In this document: positions 25,389-36,880 of the stretch, piece after piece | How positions within the stretch are numbered: position 1 is the stretch's first letter | How the letters are laid out: each line of letters opens with the position of its first letter | NCBI GenBank assembly: GCA_023819375.1 | Contig: JAMWDI010000006.1 | Span: 45,384-109,383 of the forward strand | Length of the DNA stretch: 64,000 nt | Direction: 5' to 3' | Source: Candidatus Omnitrophota bacterium | Lineage (GTDB): Bacteria > Ratteibacteria > UBA8468 > B48-G9 > JAFGKM01 | Position numbers and translations under genes: made by a program | The notes under the pieces: model-generated | Database searches by the model: none | Told to the model about the DNA's origin: nothing | The model's input: the letters and a program-made list of their open reading frames with translations, nothing else

Positions 25389-26989
25389 AATTCTATTTGC
25401 TTTCCTTTTTCTGCTGATTCAATAGTTTTTTCTATAATTCCAATTATATTTCTTGCAATTTGTATATCTATTTCAAGATCTTCTCCAAACAATAAATGGT
25501 CTGCGACATTGTTGTAAAATCTAAAAGTTTCTGATTTATGTGGTTGAACAATTTTTTCTGAAATTACACCGTTTTCATATTCATAGACTTTTATTATATC
25601 TGTCTCTAAAATTCCGCCTTTTTCACCAAGAATTCTCCATTTTGGTTTTGGAACTGAAGCAATAGTTGAAATCTGGATATCGGCAACTTCTCCATTTTCA
25701 AAAGTAATTAAACTTTTTATTTCATCTTCATTTGAAAAATTAAGCCAATTTCTTTTATGGATAATTCCATACACATTTTTAATTTTTGATGGAATAAGCA
25801 ATAAAAGCCAGTATAGAAAATGGGCTCCCCAATCATAAAATAATCCCCCCGAAATATTTTTTTCGCTTCTCCACCACTCTCTTGGCATTCCATAATTACC
25901 CATGAATATTTCAACATTAAAAATTTTCCCTATTATACCTTTTTTTACAATCTTCTCAATGGTAAGGAAATCCCCATCCCATCTTCTATTGTGAAAAACT
26001 GTTAACATTAAATTTTTTCTATTTGCAGTTTCAATCATTTCATCCGCTTCTTTTAATGTTAAACACATTGGTTTTTCTACAACAACATTTTTGCCAGAAT
26101 TAAGAGAAGTGACAGTAAGATTTTTATGAGTATTATGGGGTGTTATTATTACAACAAGTTCTGTTTCTTTATCGTTAAGAAATTCATTTAAATCAGTATA
26201 TGTTCTACTTTCAGGAAAATCTTTTTTTGCCTGTTCAACTCTTTCCTTATTTATGTCATAAAAAGCAACAGTTTTTAAACCGTAGGTTGAGTTTATAAGT
26301 TCTGCGTGATATTTACCCATCCCAAAAGCGGGTCCATATCCAATTATTCCACATTTTATTTCTCTTTCCTGTTTTTCATTTTTTATTATCCAGTTAATGC
26401 CTCTTTTTATAACTTTAAGAATATCTTTATTTTTAAAAGTTTCAAGTGAATGCCCTGGAGAAAAATAAAATATTCTTCCATTTTCATAATTTTTAATATA
26501 GCCAAGGGGTAAAATTTTGCCTTGCCAGTAACCTTCAAATAAAATTTGTGTGTTATCTGATGTAATATCAAGGAAATAGAATTCATCCTGAATTAAAGTT
26601 GAAGGTATTCTTCTGTTAATAAAGTGAGAATTGTTGGATTTTAATTCATATTCAAAAACAGGGCTATGAGACAAAAACTTACAACCTAAAATTTCTTGAA
26701 GTTTTTGATTTTCTTTAAAACAGATTATTGAAGAATGAAGAATAAATAATCCCCCTCCATTTTTCAAATATTTTATTAGATTTTCTTCTACGTTTTTGTT
26801 TAATTTTGTAAATTTTTGAGGCTCAGTATAAATTAATATTCCATCAAAATTAAAAATTTCTCCATTTTCAATTACTTTTTCTTCTTCAATTATTGATAAG
26901 TCACACATTTTAGAAGTTTCCTTTATAATATTTACAAATTCTTCATAGGGATGAAGATTTCCACCAATTAAAATTAGTATTTTTTTCAT
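25385..26989 (-). CDS. ThuA-like domain fused to Gfo/Idh/MocA oxidoreductase
   Basis: 534 aa, well over the usual length of either family. Residues 1-205 resemble ThuA/trehalose-utilisation glutamine-amidotransferase-like domains (MKKILILIGGNLHPYEEF, LIKYLKNGGGLFILHSS, GRIFYFSPGHS). From about 210 a Rossmann NAD(P) domain starts (CGIIGYGPAFGMGKYHAEL), with VVEKPMCLTLKEADEMI carrying the EKP catalytic lysine and GGLFYDWGAHFLYWL. Gfo/Idh proteins oxidise or epimerise sugars. The fused protein probably acts on a carbohydrate, but the substrate is unknown. A strong AGGAGG ribosome site precedes 26989. It ends 4 nt into the convergent RHH gene. Confidence 0.85.
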   Translation of the reverse strand: MKKILILIGGNLHPYEEFVNIIKETSKMCDLSIIEEEKVIENGEIFNFDGILIYTEPQKFTKLNKNVEENLIKYLKNGGGLFILHSSIICFKENQKLQEILGCKFLSHSPVFEYELKSNNSHFINRRIPSTLIQDEFYFLDITSDNTQILFEGYWQGKILPLGYIKNYENGRIFYFSPGHSLETFKNKDILKVIKRGINWIIKNEKQEREIKCGIIGYGPAFGMGKYHAELINSTYGLKTVAFYDINKERVEQAKKDFPESRTYTDLNEFLNDKETELVVIITPHNTHKNLTVTSLNSGKNVVVEKPMCLTLKEADEMIETANRKNLMLTVFHNRRWDGDFLTIEKIVKKGIIGKIFNVEIFMGNYGMPREWWRSEKNISGGLFYDWGAHFLYWLLLLIPSKIKNVYGIIHKRNWLNFSNEDEIKSLITFENGEVADIQISTIASVPKPKWRILGEKGGILETDIIKVYEYENGVISEKIVQPHKSETFRFYNNVADHLLFGEDLEIDIQIARNIIGIIEKTIESAEKGKQIEF

Positions 26990-26992
26990 CTT

Positions 26993-27021
26993 TTACAACC
27001 TCCTTTCTGTTGATGTATAAT
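26993..27021 (+). promoter_or_regulatory. Promoter of apbE
   Basis: TTACAA (26993-26998) and TATAAT (27016-27021), spaced 17 nt. The predicted transcription start is about 7 nt before the ATG at 27035 and no Shine-Dalgarno sequence intervenes, so the message may be nearly leaderless. Confidence 0.65.
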
Positions 27022-27034
27022 TTAGCAAAAAACT

Positions 27035-28021
27035 ATGAAAAATACAAAATTTTTTACACTTTTTTTAATTTTCATTAAAACAAGTTTACTTCAAACCACT
27101 ACTTTTGTTGAAAAAACTGAATTTTTGCTTGGAACTATATTTGAAATAAAAATTGAGAAAGTAAAAAATGATCAAAAAATTCTTGATCAAACCGTTGAAT
27201 TTATAAGGGAAATGGAAAATAAATTTAGTGTTTTTAAACGGGATAGCGAAGTTTCAAAGTTAAATAAATTGAAAAAATATAAAGTTTCGGAAGATGTTTT
27301 AGAAGTTATAAAGAAAGCAATTGAAATTTCAAAATTGACAGATGGTGCTTTTGATATAACCTGTAAACCGTTAATAGATTTATATAAATTGAAAAGTAAA
27401 AAAAATCAATTGCCAGATGAAAAAGAAATAAAAAGGGTTTTAAAGAACATTGGATGGGAAAAAATTAAAATTTCAGAAAAGGAGGTTATTTTAGAAAAAG
27501 AAATGGAAATTGACCTTGGCGGAATAGCAAAAGGTTATATAGTAGATAGAGTTGTAGAATTTTTAAAAAATAAAGGAATTAAAAATGGACTTGTAAATGC
27601 AGGAGGAGATATATACTGCTGGGGAAAAAATCCTGAAGGAGAGGAATGGAAAATAGGGATTGAAAATCCTTTTAAAGAAGGTGAAATTATTGCAATTTTC
27701 AGTATTACAGATAGAGGAATAGCAACAAGTGGAAATTATAAAAGGTTCTATAAGGTCAAAAATTTAAAAATAGGGCATATTGTAAATCCAATAACAGGTA
27801 ATATAGTTTTTAATTCACCTGTAAGTGTTACTGTTATAGGGCCTAATTGTACGGAAGCAGATGGATTGGCAACTGGAATTTTTGTTCTTGGAGTAAGTAA
27901 AAGTTTAAAATTAATGAATAAATTGAAAAATTTTGAATATTTTATAATAGACAGAAACGGTAAAATTTACATGTCTCCAAATTTTCCAGTTTTTCAAAAA
28001 AGTTCTGGATCAAATAAATAG
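27035..28021 (+). CDS. apbE: FAD:protein FMN transferase (ApbE)
   Basis: 328 aa. A signal peptide-like start (MKNTKFFTLFLIFIKTSLLQ) indicates export; no lipobox cysteine is present. Family motifs are EMENKFSVFKRDSEVSKLN, TDGAFDITCKPL, DLGGIAKGYIVDRV, LVNAGGDIYCWG and IATSGNYKRF. A late GPNCTEADGLATGIFVLG carries the Ca/Mg-binding residues. It attaches FMN to a threonine of Rnf, Nqr or related flavoproteins; the target is not in this window. Its last 28 nt overlap the convergent lysA gene. Confidence 0.93.
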   Translation: MKNTKFFTLFLIFIKTSLLQTTTFVEKTEFLLGTIFEIKIEKVKNDQKILDQTVEFIREMENKFSVFKRDSEVSKLNKLKKYKVSEDVLEVIKKAIEISKLTDGAFDITCKPLIDLYKLKSKKNQLPDEKEIKRVLKNIGWEKIKISEKEVILEKEMEIDLGGIAKGYIVDRVVEFLKNKGIKNGLVNAGGDIYCWGKNPEGEEWKIGIENPFKEGEIIAIFSITDRGIATSGNYKRFYKVKNLKIGHIVNPITGNIVFNSPVSVTVIGPNCTEADGLATGIFVLGVSKSLKLMNKLKNFEYFIIDRNGKIYMSPNFPVFQKSSGSNK

Positions 28022-29256
28022 GAATAACTTTCTCTTTTTCTTATTAATTTTAAATTTTTACCATTCACAAGGACTTCAGGGGTTCTCAATCTTGTATTAT
28101 AATTTGAGGACATTGAAAATCCATAAGCCCCAGCACTCATTATTACAATGTAATCACCACTTTTAATGTTTTCTGGAAAATCTCTATCTTTTCCCAGATA
28201 GTCACCTGTTTCACATATAGGACCAACTATATCAAATTTTAAAGTTTTTCCATTCTTTAAATTAACAGGGTATATAAGATGATAACTATTATAGAGAGAA
28301 GGTCTTATAAGGTCATTCATTCCAGCGTCAACAATTATGAAATTTTTTGTTTTTCTCTTTTTAATATATAGAATTTTTGATATTAAAACTCCTGAATTGC
28401 CAACTATAAATCTTCCAGGTTCAAGTATTACTGTTTTTAAATTAAAGTTTTTAAGGCTTTCTTTTATTTTCTTTCCAAATTCCTCAATATCCTGTATTTT
28501 GTCTGAATAAGTATAAGGAATTCCAAATCCTCCACCAATATCGAGTATTTCTGGTTTAAAATTATTTTTTTGACAGAATTTTTTAATAGTTTCAATTCCT
28601 TTAATATATGGTTCTACTTCTTTAATTTGAGAACCAAGATGAAAATGTATTCCTTTAATTTGAACAAAATTAAATTTTTTCTTCAAAATATTACCTGCTG
28701 TTTCAATATCAATTCCAAATTTGTTTTCAATTTTTGAAGTTTTTATATAGTGATGAGTATCAACGTCTATATTAAGATTCAGTCTTATATTTACATTTAC
28801 TTTCTTTTGGTATTTTTTGCCTAATTTTTCAATAATATATAACTCATCTTCATTTTCCACATTAATACAGAAAATATTCTTCTTTATAGCAAATTCAATT
28901 TCACTTTCTTTCTTCCCAACACCAGCAAAAACAATATCACATGGTGAAAAACCAGCCAGAATTGCTTTTCTAATTTCTCCTTCAGAAACGACATCTGCTC
29001 CAAGACCATTTTCTTTCATTATTTTTAATATATGAATATTAGAATTTGACTTTACTGAAAAACATATTTTAGCAGGAATTTCTGAAAAAGCATTTTTTAT
29101 TTTTTTTATTTGGTTTAGTAAAAAATTGTAACTGTAAACATAAACAGGAGTTCCAAATTTAATCGCTATTTTTTCGCCTTCAACTTCTTCAACATAGAAC
29201 TTTTTCTTTTTAAAACTAAAATAGGGATAGAAAAATTCTTTAAATTTTCCCTCCAT
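27994..29256 (-). CDS. lysA: Diaminopimelate decarboxylase
   Basis: 420 aa, usual length. PLP lysine in KICFSVKSNSNIHIL, substrate and cofactor motifs in HFHLGSQIKEVEPYIKG, LDIGGGFGIPY, LEPGRFIVGNSGVLI and the C-terminal GPICETGDYLGKDR with SAGAYGFSMSSNYN. It makes L-lysine from meso-diaminopimelate. The start at 29256 has AAAGGAG upstream and all of the N-terminal fold, so it is well supported. Even so it begins 91 nt before the end of argH in another frame. The 3' end overlaps apbE. Confidence 0.95.
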   Translation of the reverse strand: MEGKFKEFFYPYFSFKKKKFYVEEVEGEKIAIKFGTPVYVYSYNFLLNQIKKIKNAFSEIPAKICFSVKSNSNIHILKIMKENGLGADVVSEGEIRKAILAGFSPCDIVFAGVGKKESEIEFAIKKNIFCINVENEDELYIIEKLGKKYQKKVNVNIRLNLNIDVDTHHYIKTSKIENKFGIDIETAGNILKKKFNFVQIKGIHFHLGSQIKEVEPYIKGIETIKKFCQKNNFKPEILDIGGGFGIPYTYSDKIQDIEEFGKKIKESLKNFNLKTVILEPGRFIVGNSGVLISKILYIKKRKTKNFIIVDAGMNDLIRPSLYNSYHLIYPVNLKNGKTLKFDIVGPICETGDYLGKDRDFPENIKSGDYIVIMSAGAYGFSMSSNYNTRLRTPEVLVNGKNLKLIRKRESYSYLFDPELF

Positions 29257-30605
29257 CTTTCAATCTCCTTTTTGACATTTTCTATTGAGGTTCCTCCAAA
29301 TGATGTTTTTAAGTTTGCAGACTTTTCAAAATTAAGCAGATTAAAAATGTCTTCTTCAAACTCTTTAGAAAATTTTTTAAATTCTTTTAGAGAAAGAGAA
29401 AATAAATCCTTTTTATTCTTAATACAATAATTGACAATTTCACCAACAATTTTGTGGGCTTTTCTAAAAGGGATTTTCTTTTTTACAAGATATTCTGCAA
29501 TGTCTGTAGCAAGCGTAAAAGAAGATATAGAATTCTTTATTTTTTCAGTATTAAATTTAATGTTTTTAATAACCTTTGAAAGAATATTTAATGAAGATAT
29601 TAAAATTTCAATTGTTTCAAATAGTGGTTTTTTATCTTCCTGCAAATCACGATTATAAGAGAATGGCAAACTTTTAAGAGTGCAAAGGATACCAGTTAGA
29701 TTTCCTATTGAGATACCTGTTTTCCCTCTTATTAATTCAAGAATGTCAGGATTTTTTTTATGTGGCATTAGACTGGAGCCAGTACATAAATTGTCTGGCA
29801 AATTGATAAATTCTATTTCATCCATATTCCATATTATTAAATCTTCAGAAAAACTTGATAAATGAATTAAAGTTAATACACAGTTAAATAAAGTTTCAAG
29901 TAGAAAATCTCTATCCGAAACAGTATCTAAACTATTTCTTGTGATTTTAGGGAAATTCAATAGTTCTGCAACATATTTTCTGTCTATATTTAAGGTTGTT
30001 CCAGAACAGGCTCCAACTCCAAGGGGTAAAATATTAACTCTTTCATATGTTGAAAAAAATCTTTCTTTGTCTCTTTCAAGTTTTTCAATATATGAAAGAA
30101 GATAATGAGAAATTAATACAACTTGACTCTGTTTTAAATGGGTATATGCTGGAATTAATTTATCAATATATTGCTCGCTTTTTTCAAGTAATGCTTTTTG
30201 AACATTTATAATTCCCTTGATGATTGAAATAATAGCATCCCTCAAATATAATCTTTCGTCAAGAGCAATTTGGTCATTTCTGGATCTTGCAGTATGAAGT
30301 TTTTCACCAACATCCCCTTTTATTTCAATTAATCGTCTTTCTATTGCTGTATGTATATCTTCATCAGTTTTTTTAATTTCAAATATATTTTTCTTAATTT
30401 CATTTTCAATTATTTTCAAACCATCAATAATTTCTTTTTCTTCCTCTTTCGTTAATAAACCAACTTTTGCAAGCATTTTTGTATGTGCAATGCTTCCTTT
30501 GATATCGTAAAAAGCAAGTTTTTTATCTATATCAATTGATTTTGTAAACTCTATAACTTCATTTAAAATCTCATCTTTAAATCTTCCTTCCCACATATAT
30601 TTCAT
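29166..30605 (-). CDS. argH: Argininosuccinate lyase
   Basis: 479 aa. It has RSRNDQIALDERLYLRD near 110, THLKQSQVVLISHYLLSY, and the fumarase-superfamily signature GSSLMPHKKNPDILELIRG. It splits argininosuccinate to arginine and fumarate. The usual end is near NVKKEIERWRENL, but the frame continues for about 24 basic residues (NFSIPILVLKRKSSMLKKLKAKK) encoded by the start of lysA. AGAGGT precedes the ATG at 30605. The catalytic core is intact; the tail is unusual. Confidence 0.94.
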   Translation of the reverse strand: MKYMWEGRFKDEILNEVIEFTKSIDIDKKLAFYDIKGSIAHTKMLAKVGLLTKEEEKEIIDGLKIIENEIKKNIFEIKKTDEDIHTAIERRLIEIKGDVGEKLHTARSRNDQIALDERLYLRDAIISIIKGIINVQKALLEKSEQYIDKLIPAYTHLKQSQVVLISHYLLSYIEKLERDKERFFSTYERVNILPLGVGACSGTTLNIDRKYVAELLNFPKITRNSLDTVSDRDFLLETLFNCVLTLIHLSSFSEDLIIWNMDEIEFINLPDNLCTGSSLMPHKKNPDILELIRGKTGISIGNLTGILCTLKSLPFSYNRDLQEDKKPLFETIEILISSLNILSKVIKNIKFNTEKIKNSISSFTLATDIAEYLVKKKIPFRKAHKIVGEIVNYCIKNKKDLFSLSLKEFKKFSKEFEEDIFNLLNFEKSANLKTSFGGTSIENVKKEIERWRENLKNFSIPILVLKRKSSMLKKLKAKK

Positions 30606-30625
30606 TTTTTACCTCTTGTTTTTTT

Positions 30626-30654
30626 ATTTTATCAAAAGTATTATAATAAATCAA
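30626..30654 (-). promoter_or_regulatory. Promoter of argH-lysA
   Basis: Reverse strand TTGATT (30654-30649) and TAAAAT (30631-30626) are 17 nt apart. The site overlaps the divergent topA -10 element, so the two directions may compete. Confidence 0.5.
30642..30647 (+). promoter_or_regulatory. Probable -10 box of topA
   Basis: A consensus TATAAT lies 30 nt before the topA ATG and upstream of its GGAAGGAG ribosome site. No convincing -35 box is seen, only T-rich sequence. Confidence 0.45.
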
Positions 30655-30676
30655 AAGAGGAAGGAGTAATTTTGTC

Positions 30677-32548
30677 ATGAGAAAAAATTTAATAATAGTT
30701 GAATCGCCTACAAAAGCGAAAACAATCGGTGGGATTCTTGGTAAAGAATATATTGTTTTTGCTACAATGGGACATATAAGGGATTTACCTGAAAATGAAT
30801 TTGGGGTTGATATAGAGAATAATTTTGCTCCAAAATATATAATTATTCCTGGTAAAATGAAAATTGTTAAGCAACTTAAAAAACTTGCTGAAAATTCAAA
30901 AGATATTTATCTTGCAACAGATGAAGATAGAGAAGGAGAAGCAATTGCTTGGCATACGCTGTGTTTGCTTAATAAAGATATTGATGAGGTAAAAAGAGTT
31001 GCTTTCCATGAAATAGTTCCTGAAGCAGTTAAATCTGCATTTAAAAATCCAAGAAAAATTTCTTTAGAACTTGTAAATTCCCAGCAGGCAAGGAGAATAC
31101 TTGATAGAATAGTCGGTTATACAATAAGTCCATTACTTGGTAAACACCTTGAAGTTGGCCTTTCTGCAGGAAGAGTTCAATCAGTTGCCTTAAAGTTGAT
31201 AGTTGAAAGAGAAAAAGATATAGAAAATTTTGTTCCTGAGATTTACTGGGTTATTAAATGTGAAGTTGAAAAGGAAGGGCATAAAGTTATTTTTAATTTA
31301 GTAAAAATAAGTGATAAAGTAATTGAGAGAATAAAAGAAAAAGATGTTGTAGAGGAAATTTTAGAAAAATTAAAAAAAGAAAAGTTAATTGTAATTGAAA
31401 AAAAAGAAATTATTAAAAATGTAAATCCTCTACCTCCTTTTATAACAAGTACTTTACAACAAGAAGCAATTAATATTTTAAATTTTTCTTCTTCAAAAAC
31501 GATGTTTATCGCCCAACAGCTTTATGAGGGAATTGAAATTGAAGGGAAAAATATAGGTCTTATAACTTATATGAGAACAGATTCACCAAACGTTTCTAAA
31601 TTTGCTCAAAATCAAGCATTGAAATTTATAAAAGAAAATTTTGGTGATGATTATCTTCCAGAAAAGCCAAATATTTATTTTTCAACATCTCCTATATCAC
31701 AGGAAGCACATGAGGCAATAAGACCCACTTCTGTTTATAGAACACCAGAAAAAATTAGGAAATATTTGACAACTGACCAATTCAAATTATATGAACTTAT
31801 ATGGAGAAGATTTATAGCAAGTCAGATGAAATACGCAGTTATAAAAAATTTAAAGATTTTAGCAAAAAATGATATATATGTATTTGAAACAGAAGGAAAT
31901 TTTGTAATTTTTGATGGTTTTTTGAAACTCTGGCCATTAAAGATTGAAAAAGGTAATGAAATTATTGAAAAATTTGAAGAGAAAGAAATTCTTAACGTTA
32001 AAAGATATTTTAAAGAAGAAAAAGAAACGAAACCACCTCAAAGATATACTGAAAGTTCATTGATAAAAACTCTTGAAAAATATGGAATAGGTAGACCTTC
32101 AACTTATGCTCCAATAATTTCAACTTTATTTGGGAGAAAATATATTAAAAAGGAAAAAAAATTTCTTGTTCCTTTGAAAATGGGAAGAATAGTTTATGAG
32201 ATTTTAAACAAATTTTTTCCTGATATAATAGAGATAGATTTTACGGCTAAAATGGAAGAGAATCTTGATAAGATTGCGAATGGAGAAAAAGACTGGATTG
32301 ATGTTTTAAGGGAATTTTATAGTAAGTTTAAAATAACACTTGACAGAGCCAATGAGTTGATAAATAGGGATGTTTTGAATGAAATTATTCTTGAAGATAA
32401 AAAATGTCCACTTTGTGGACAAAAATTGACTATAAGAAAAAGTAAGTATGGGGTTTTTGTTGGATGTTTAAATTATCCCAGTTGTAAATATAAAGAGGAG
32501 ATAAAAGAAAATGTTAATAATTCCAGCAATAGATTTAAAAAAAGGTGA
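30677..32548 (+). CDS. topA: DNA topoisomerase I (type IA)
   Basis: 623 aa, shorter than E. coli TopA because it has one C-terminal zinc finger. The Toprim domain opens with IIVESPTKAKTIGGIL and has ATDEDREGEAIAWH. The active-site tyrosine is in LITYMRTDSPNVS, and YGIGRPSTYAPIISTL follows. The C-terminal zinc finger is KKCPLCGQKLTIRKSKYGVFVGCLNYPSC. It relaxes negative supercoils. The GGAAGGAG ribosome site supports the ATG at 30677. The last 38 nt overlap hisA in another frame, so hisA translation is probably coupled to it. Confidence 0.96.
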   Translation: MRKNLIIVESPTKAKTIGGILGKEYIVFATMGHIRDLPENEFGVDIENNFAPKYIIIPGKMKIVKQLKKLAENSKDIYLATDEDREGEAIAWHTLCLLNKDIDEVKRVAFHEIVPEAVKSAFKNPRKISLELVNSQQARRILDRIVGYTISPLLGKHLEVGLSAGRVQSVALKLIVEREKDIENFVPEIYWVIKCEVEKEGHKVIFNLVKISDKVIERIKEKDVVEEILEKLKKEKLIVIEKKEIIKNVNPLPPFITSTLQQEAINILNFSSSKTMFIAQQLYEGIEIEGKNIGLITYMRTDSPNVSKFAQNQALKFIKENFGDDYLPEKPNIYFSTSPISQEAHEAIRPTSVYRTPEKIRKYLTTDQFKLYELIWRRFIASQMKYAVIKNLKILAKNDIYVFETEGNFVIFDGFLKLWPLKIEKGNEIIEKFEEKEILNVKRYFKEEKETKPPQRYTESSLIKTLEKYGIGRPSTYAPIISTLFGRKYIKKEKKFLVPLKMGRIVYEILNKFFPDIIEIDFTAKMEENLDKIANGEKDWIDVLREFYSKFKITLDRANELINRDVLNEIILEDKKCPLCGQKLTIRKSKYGVFVGCLNYPSCKYKEEIKENVNNSSNRFKKR

Positions 32549-33371
32549 TATTGTTCGTCTTTACAAAGGCAGGTTTGATAAAGTCTCTTATTATGACGTT
32601 GAGATTGAAAAACTTGTAAAAGAATATCTTAAAGCAGGAGCAAAAAGATTACATATAGTTCTTTTATATGGAGCCAAAAAAGGTGAAATAGGTAAGGAAG
32701 AATTAGAAAAGATAAGAAAGATACTTGAAATAAGAAAGATTAATAATAGAGAAGATTGTGAAATTCAACTGGGTGGTGGAATAAGAGAAAAGACTCAGAT
32801 AGATAGTTTTTTTAATCTTGGCATAAATTATTTGATTATTGGAACTGCCTTCTTAATTCCGTTGGCTTTAAGTGAAGGATACAGCTTGCAGGATATAAAA
32901 TTTTTTTATCAAAGAAGTGGGAAAAATTTTGATTTTGAAAAAGAGGTACCAAATTTTGAATTGATGGAATGGCTTGATTCTTCAGTGAAAGAAAAGATAA
33001 TAATTTCAGTTGACTATTATAAAGACGAAGTTGCCCTTAGTGGATGGGAAGTAACTATACCTTTAAAACCATCTTTTGTAATCAAAAAATTTCTTGAAAG
33101 AGGTTTTAAAAGGTTTCTTATAACAAGTATTGAAAGTGATGGAACACTTGAAGGAATTGATTTAAATAATCTTAATAGAATTATGAAAGAAATTTATGAT
33201 TGTAAAGAAAAAATAAAAGAAATAATCGTTGCAGGTGGTATTTCAAAAGAAGAAGATCTAATTCTTTTAAATTCTTTAAAACACAAACCAACTGGAGTTG
33301 TTATTGGAAAAGCACTTTATCAAAAAAAATTGAATTTAGAAGATGTTATCAAAAAATATCAAAATATTTAA
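32511..33371 (+). CDS. hisA: HisA-family isomerase, long and divergent form
   Basis: 286 aa (HisA is usually about 240). The (beta/alpha)8 barrel opens MLIIPAIDLKKGDIVRLYKG with the catalytic Asp8. Phosphate sites QLGGGIR and VAGGISKEED are present, as are the second catalytic aspartate in IISVDYYKD (about 168) and TSIESDGTLEG. Two oddities: the usual VDLDGA strand reads LLYGA near 51-55, losing its conserved aspartates, and about 25-30 extra residues lie near 118-150. HisA isomerises ProFAR to PRFAR in histidine synthesis. hisI occurs far away at 50474; no other his genes are here. Confidence 0.88.
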   Translation: MLIIPAIDLKKGDIVRLYKGRFDKVSYYDVEIEKLVKEYLKAGAKRLHIVLLYGAKKGEIGKEELEKIRKILEIRKINNREDCEIQLGGGIREKTQIDSFFNLGINYLIIGTAFLIPLALSEGYSLQDIKFFYQRSGKNFDFEKEVPNFELMEWLDSSVKEKIIISVDYYKDEVALSGWEVTIPLKPSFVIKKFLERGFKRFLITSIESDGTLEGIDLNNLNRIMKEIYDCKEKIKEIIVAGGISKEEDLILLNSLKHKPTGVVIGKALYQKKLNLEDVIKKYQNI

Positions 33372-33918
33372 GAGTTTAATTTTATTTTTGTTGTTTATTT
33401 TTTGCAACTGTTATTCTCAATTTAATGCCATTGTAACTCCTCTGATAAATAGGGAATATGCAGATAAACTTTTAAATAGTATAAAAAATGCTCAAAAATC
33501 AATATATGTGATTATGTTTCAGACAGGTTATTATCCTGAATATCCCGAAAGTTTTTCCAATTTAATTTTAAATGAACTTATTAATGCTGTAAAAAGAAAA
33601 GTTAAAGTTGAAGTAGTTTTGGAACAGGGAACAAAAAATTCTGTGAAGGAAAAAAATTTGAAAACAGGAAAATATCTTGCAGAAAATGGAGTTATAGTTT
33701 ATTTTGATGATGAAAGAAAAACTACGCACGCAAAACTTGTTGTTATTGATGAAAAACTTGTATTTATCGGAAGTCATAACTGGAATTATTATGCTCTTGA
33801 AAAAAATAATGAAATAAGTGTTTTAATTGAATCGTCACAAACTGCTCAATTTTTTGTAAATTATTTTAATAAACTAAAGAAAAGTTGTAAATTGTTTAAA
33901 TTGGAGAAGAACTTTTAA
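33343..33918 (+). CDS. Secreted phospholipase D-family (Nuc-like) nuclease
   Basis: 191 aa. A signal peptide (LILFLLFIFCNCYSQ) is followed by a single PLD-type domain. One HKD motif is clear: THAKLVVIDEKLVFIGSHNW (H-x-K-x4-D), about 128-147, as in the single-motif bacterial endonucleases Nuc and KorC-like proteins, which act as dimers. A role in extracellular DNA breakdown or uptake is likely; phospholipase action is the alternative. The start overlaps hisA by 29 nt and lacks a strong ribosome site. It ends 3 nt from convergent purA. Confidence 0.85.
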   Translation: MLSKNIKIFKSLILFLLFIFCNCYSQFNAIVTPLINREYADKLLNSIKNAQKSIYVIMFQTGYYPEYPESFSNLILNELINAVKRKVKVEVVLEQGTKNSVKEKNLKTGKYLAENGVIVYFDDERKTTHAKLVVIDEKLVFIGSHNWNYYALEKNNEISVLIESSQTAQFFVNYFNKLKKSCKLFKLEKNF

Positions 33919-33921
33919 ATT

Positions 33922-36269
<2,348 letters not shown>

Positions 36270-36773
36270 TTATTCTTCCAGTTTAAAATTCTTATATTTT
36301 TTTAAGTAATTTATTACTCCACCTTCTCTTATGATTTCTATCAAAAATTTTGGAATTTTTGAACTTGAAATTTCCTTATTTTTTGTTATGTTGATTATTT
36401 TCCCTTCCTCAAGATGTATTTCAATTTCATCACCATTTTCAATTTCGTCAGTATTGGTTTCTATCAAAACCAATCCGTTATTAATACCATTTCTATAAAA
36501 GATTCTTGCAAAACTTTTAGCAATTACTGCAGGAATCCCTGCATATTTAATTACTAAAGGGGCTTGCTCTCTGCTACTTCCACAACCAAAATTTTTCCCT
36601 GCAACAATAAAATCTCCTTTTTGAACTTTTTTATAAAATTCAGGATCTATATCTTCCATTAAATGTTTTGCAAGTTCATTCATATCAAGTGTTTTAAATT
36701 TATATTTTCCTGAAATTATATAATCAGTATTTATGTTGTCTCCAAATTTATGAGATCTTCCTTTTAAAATCAT
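36270..36773 (-). CDS. leuD: LeuD-type hydro-lyase small subunit (IPMI/homoaconitase family)
   Basis: 167 aa from the ATG at 36773 (a longer reading to 36827 adds 18 unlikely residues; AAAGGG lies upstream of 36773). It is the swivel domain of aconitase-like enzymes: [14 protein letters not shown], then [52 protein letters not shown]. The specificity loop after NTDYII reads YKFKT, unlike the YLVYT or YLRT loops described for archaeal IPMI/homoaconitase. The partner large subunit is not here. Paired with an isocitrate-type dehydrogenase, it may serve citrate rather than leucine metabolism. The symbol names the family. Confidence 0.8.
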   Translation of the reverse strand: MILKGRSHKFGDNINTDYIISGKYKFKTLDMNELAKHLMEDIDPEFYKKVQKGDFIVAGKNFGCGSSREQAPLVIKYAGIPAVIAKSFARIFYRNGINNGLVLIETNTDEIENGDEIEIHLEEGKIINITKNKEISSSKIPKFLIEIIREGGVINYLKKYKNFKLEE

Positions 36774-36828
36774 AGTTAAAACCCTTTTTGCCCAATTATT
36801 TTTATCATAGTTTTTCAAAAAAATCAAA

Positions 36829-36857
36829 TTGAAAATTCAAGTTAAAAAATATATAAT
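36829..36857 (+). promoter_or_regulatory. Promoter of the PIG-L gene
   Basis: TTGAAA (36829-36834) and TATAAT (36852-36857) are exactly 17 nt apart, close to consensus. AGGAGGT (36870-36876) follows before the ATG at 36881. Confidence 0.75.
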
Positions 36858-36880
36858 TTTTTCATGAAAAGGAGGTGATT

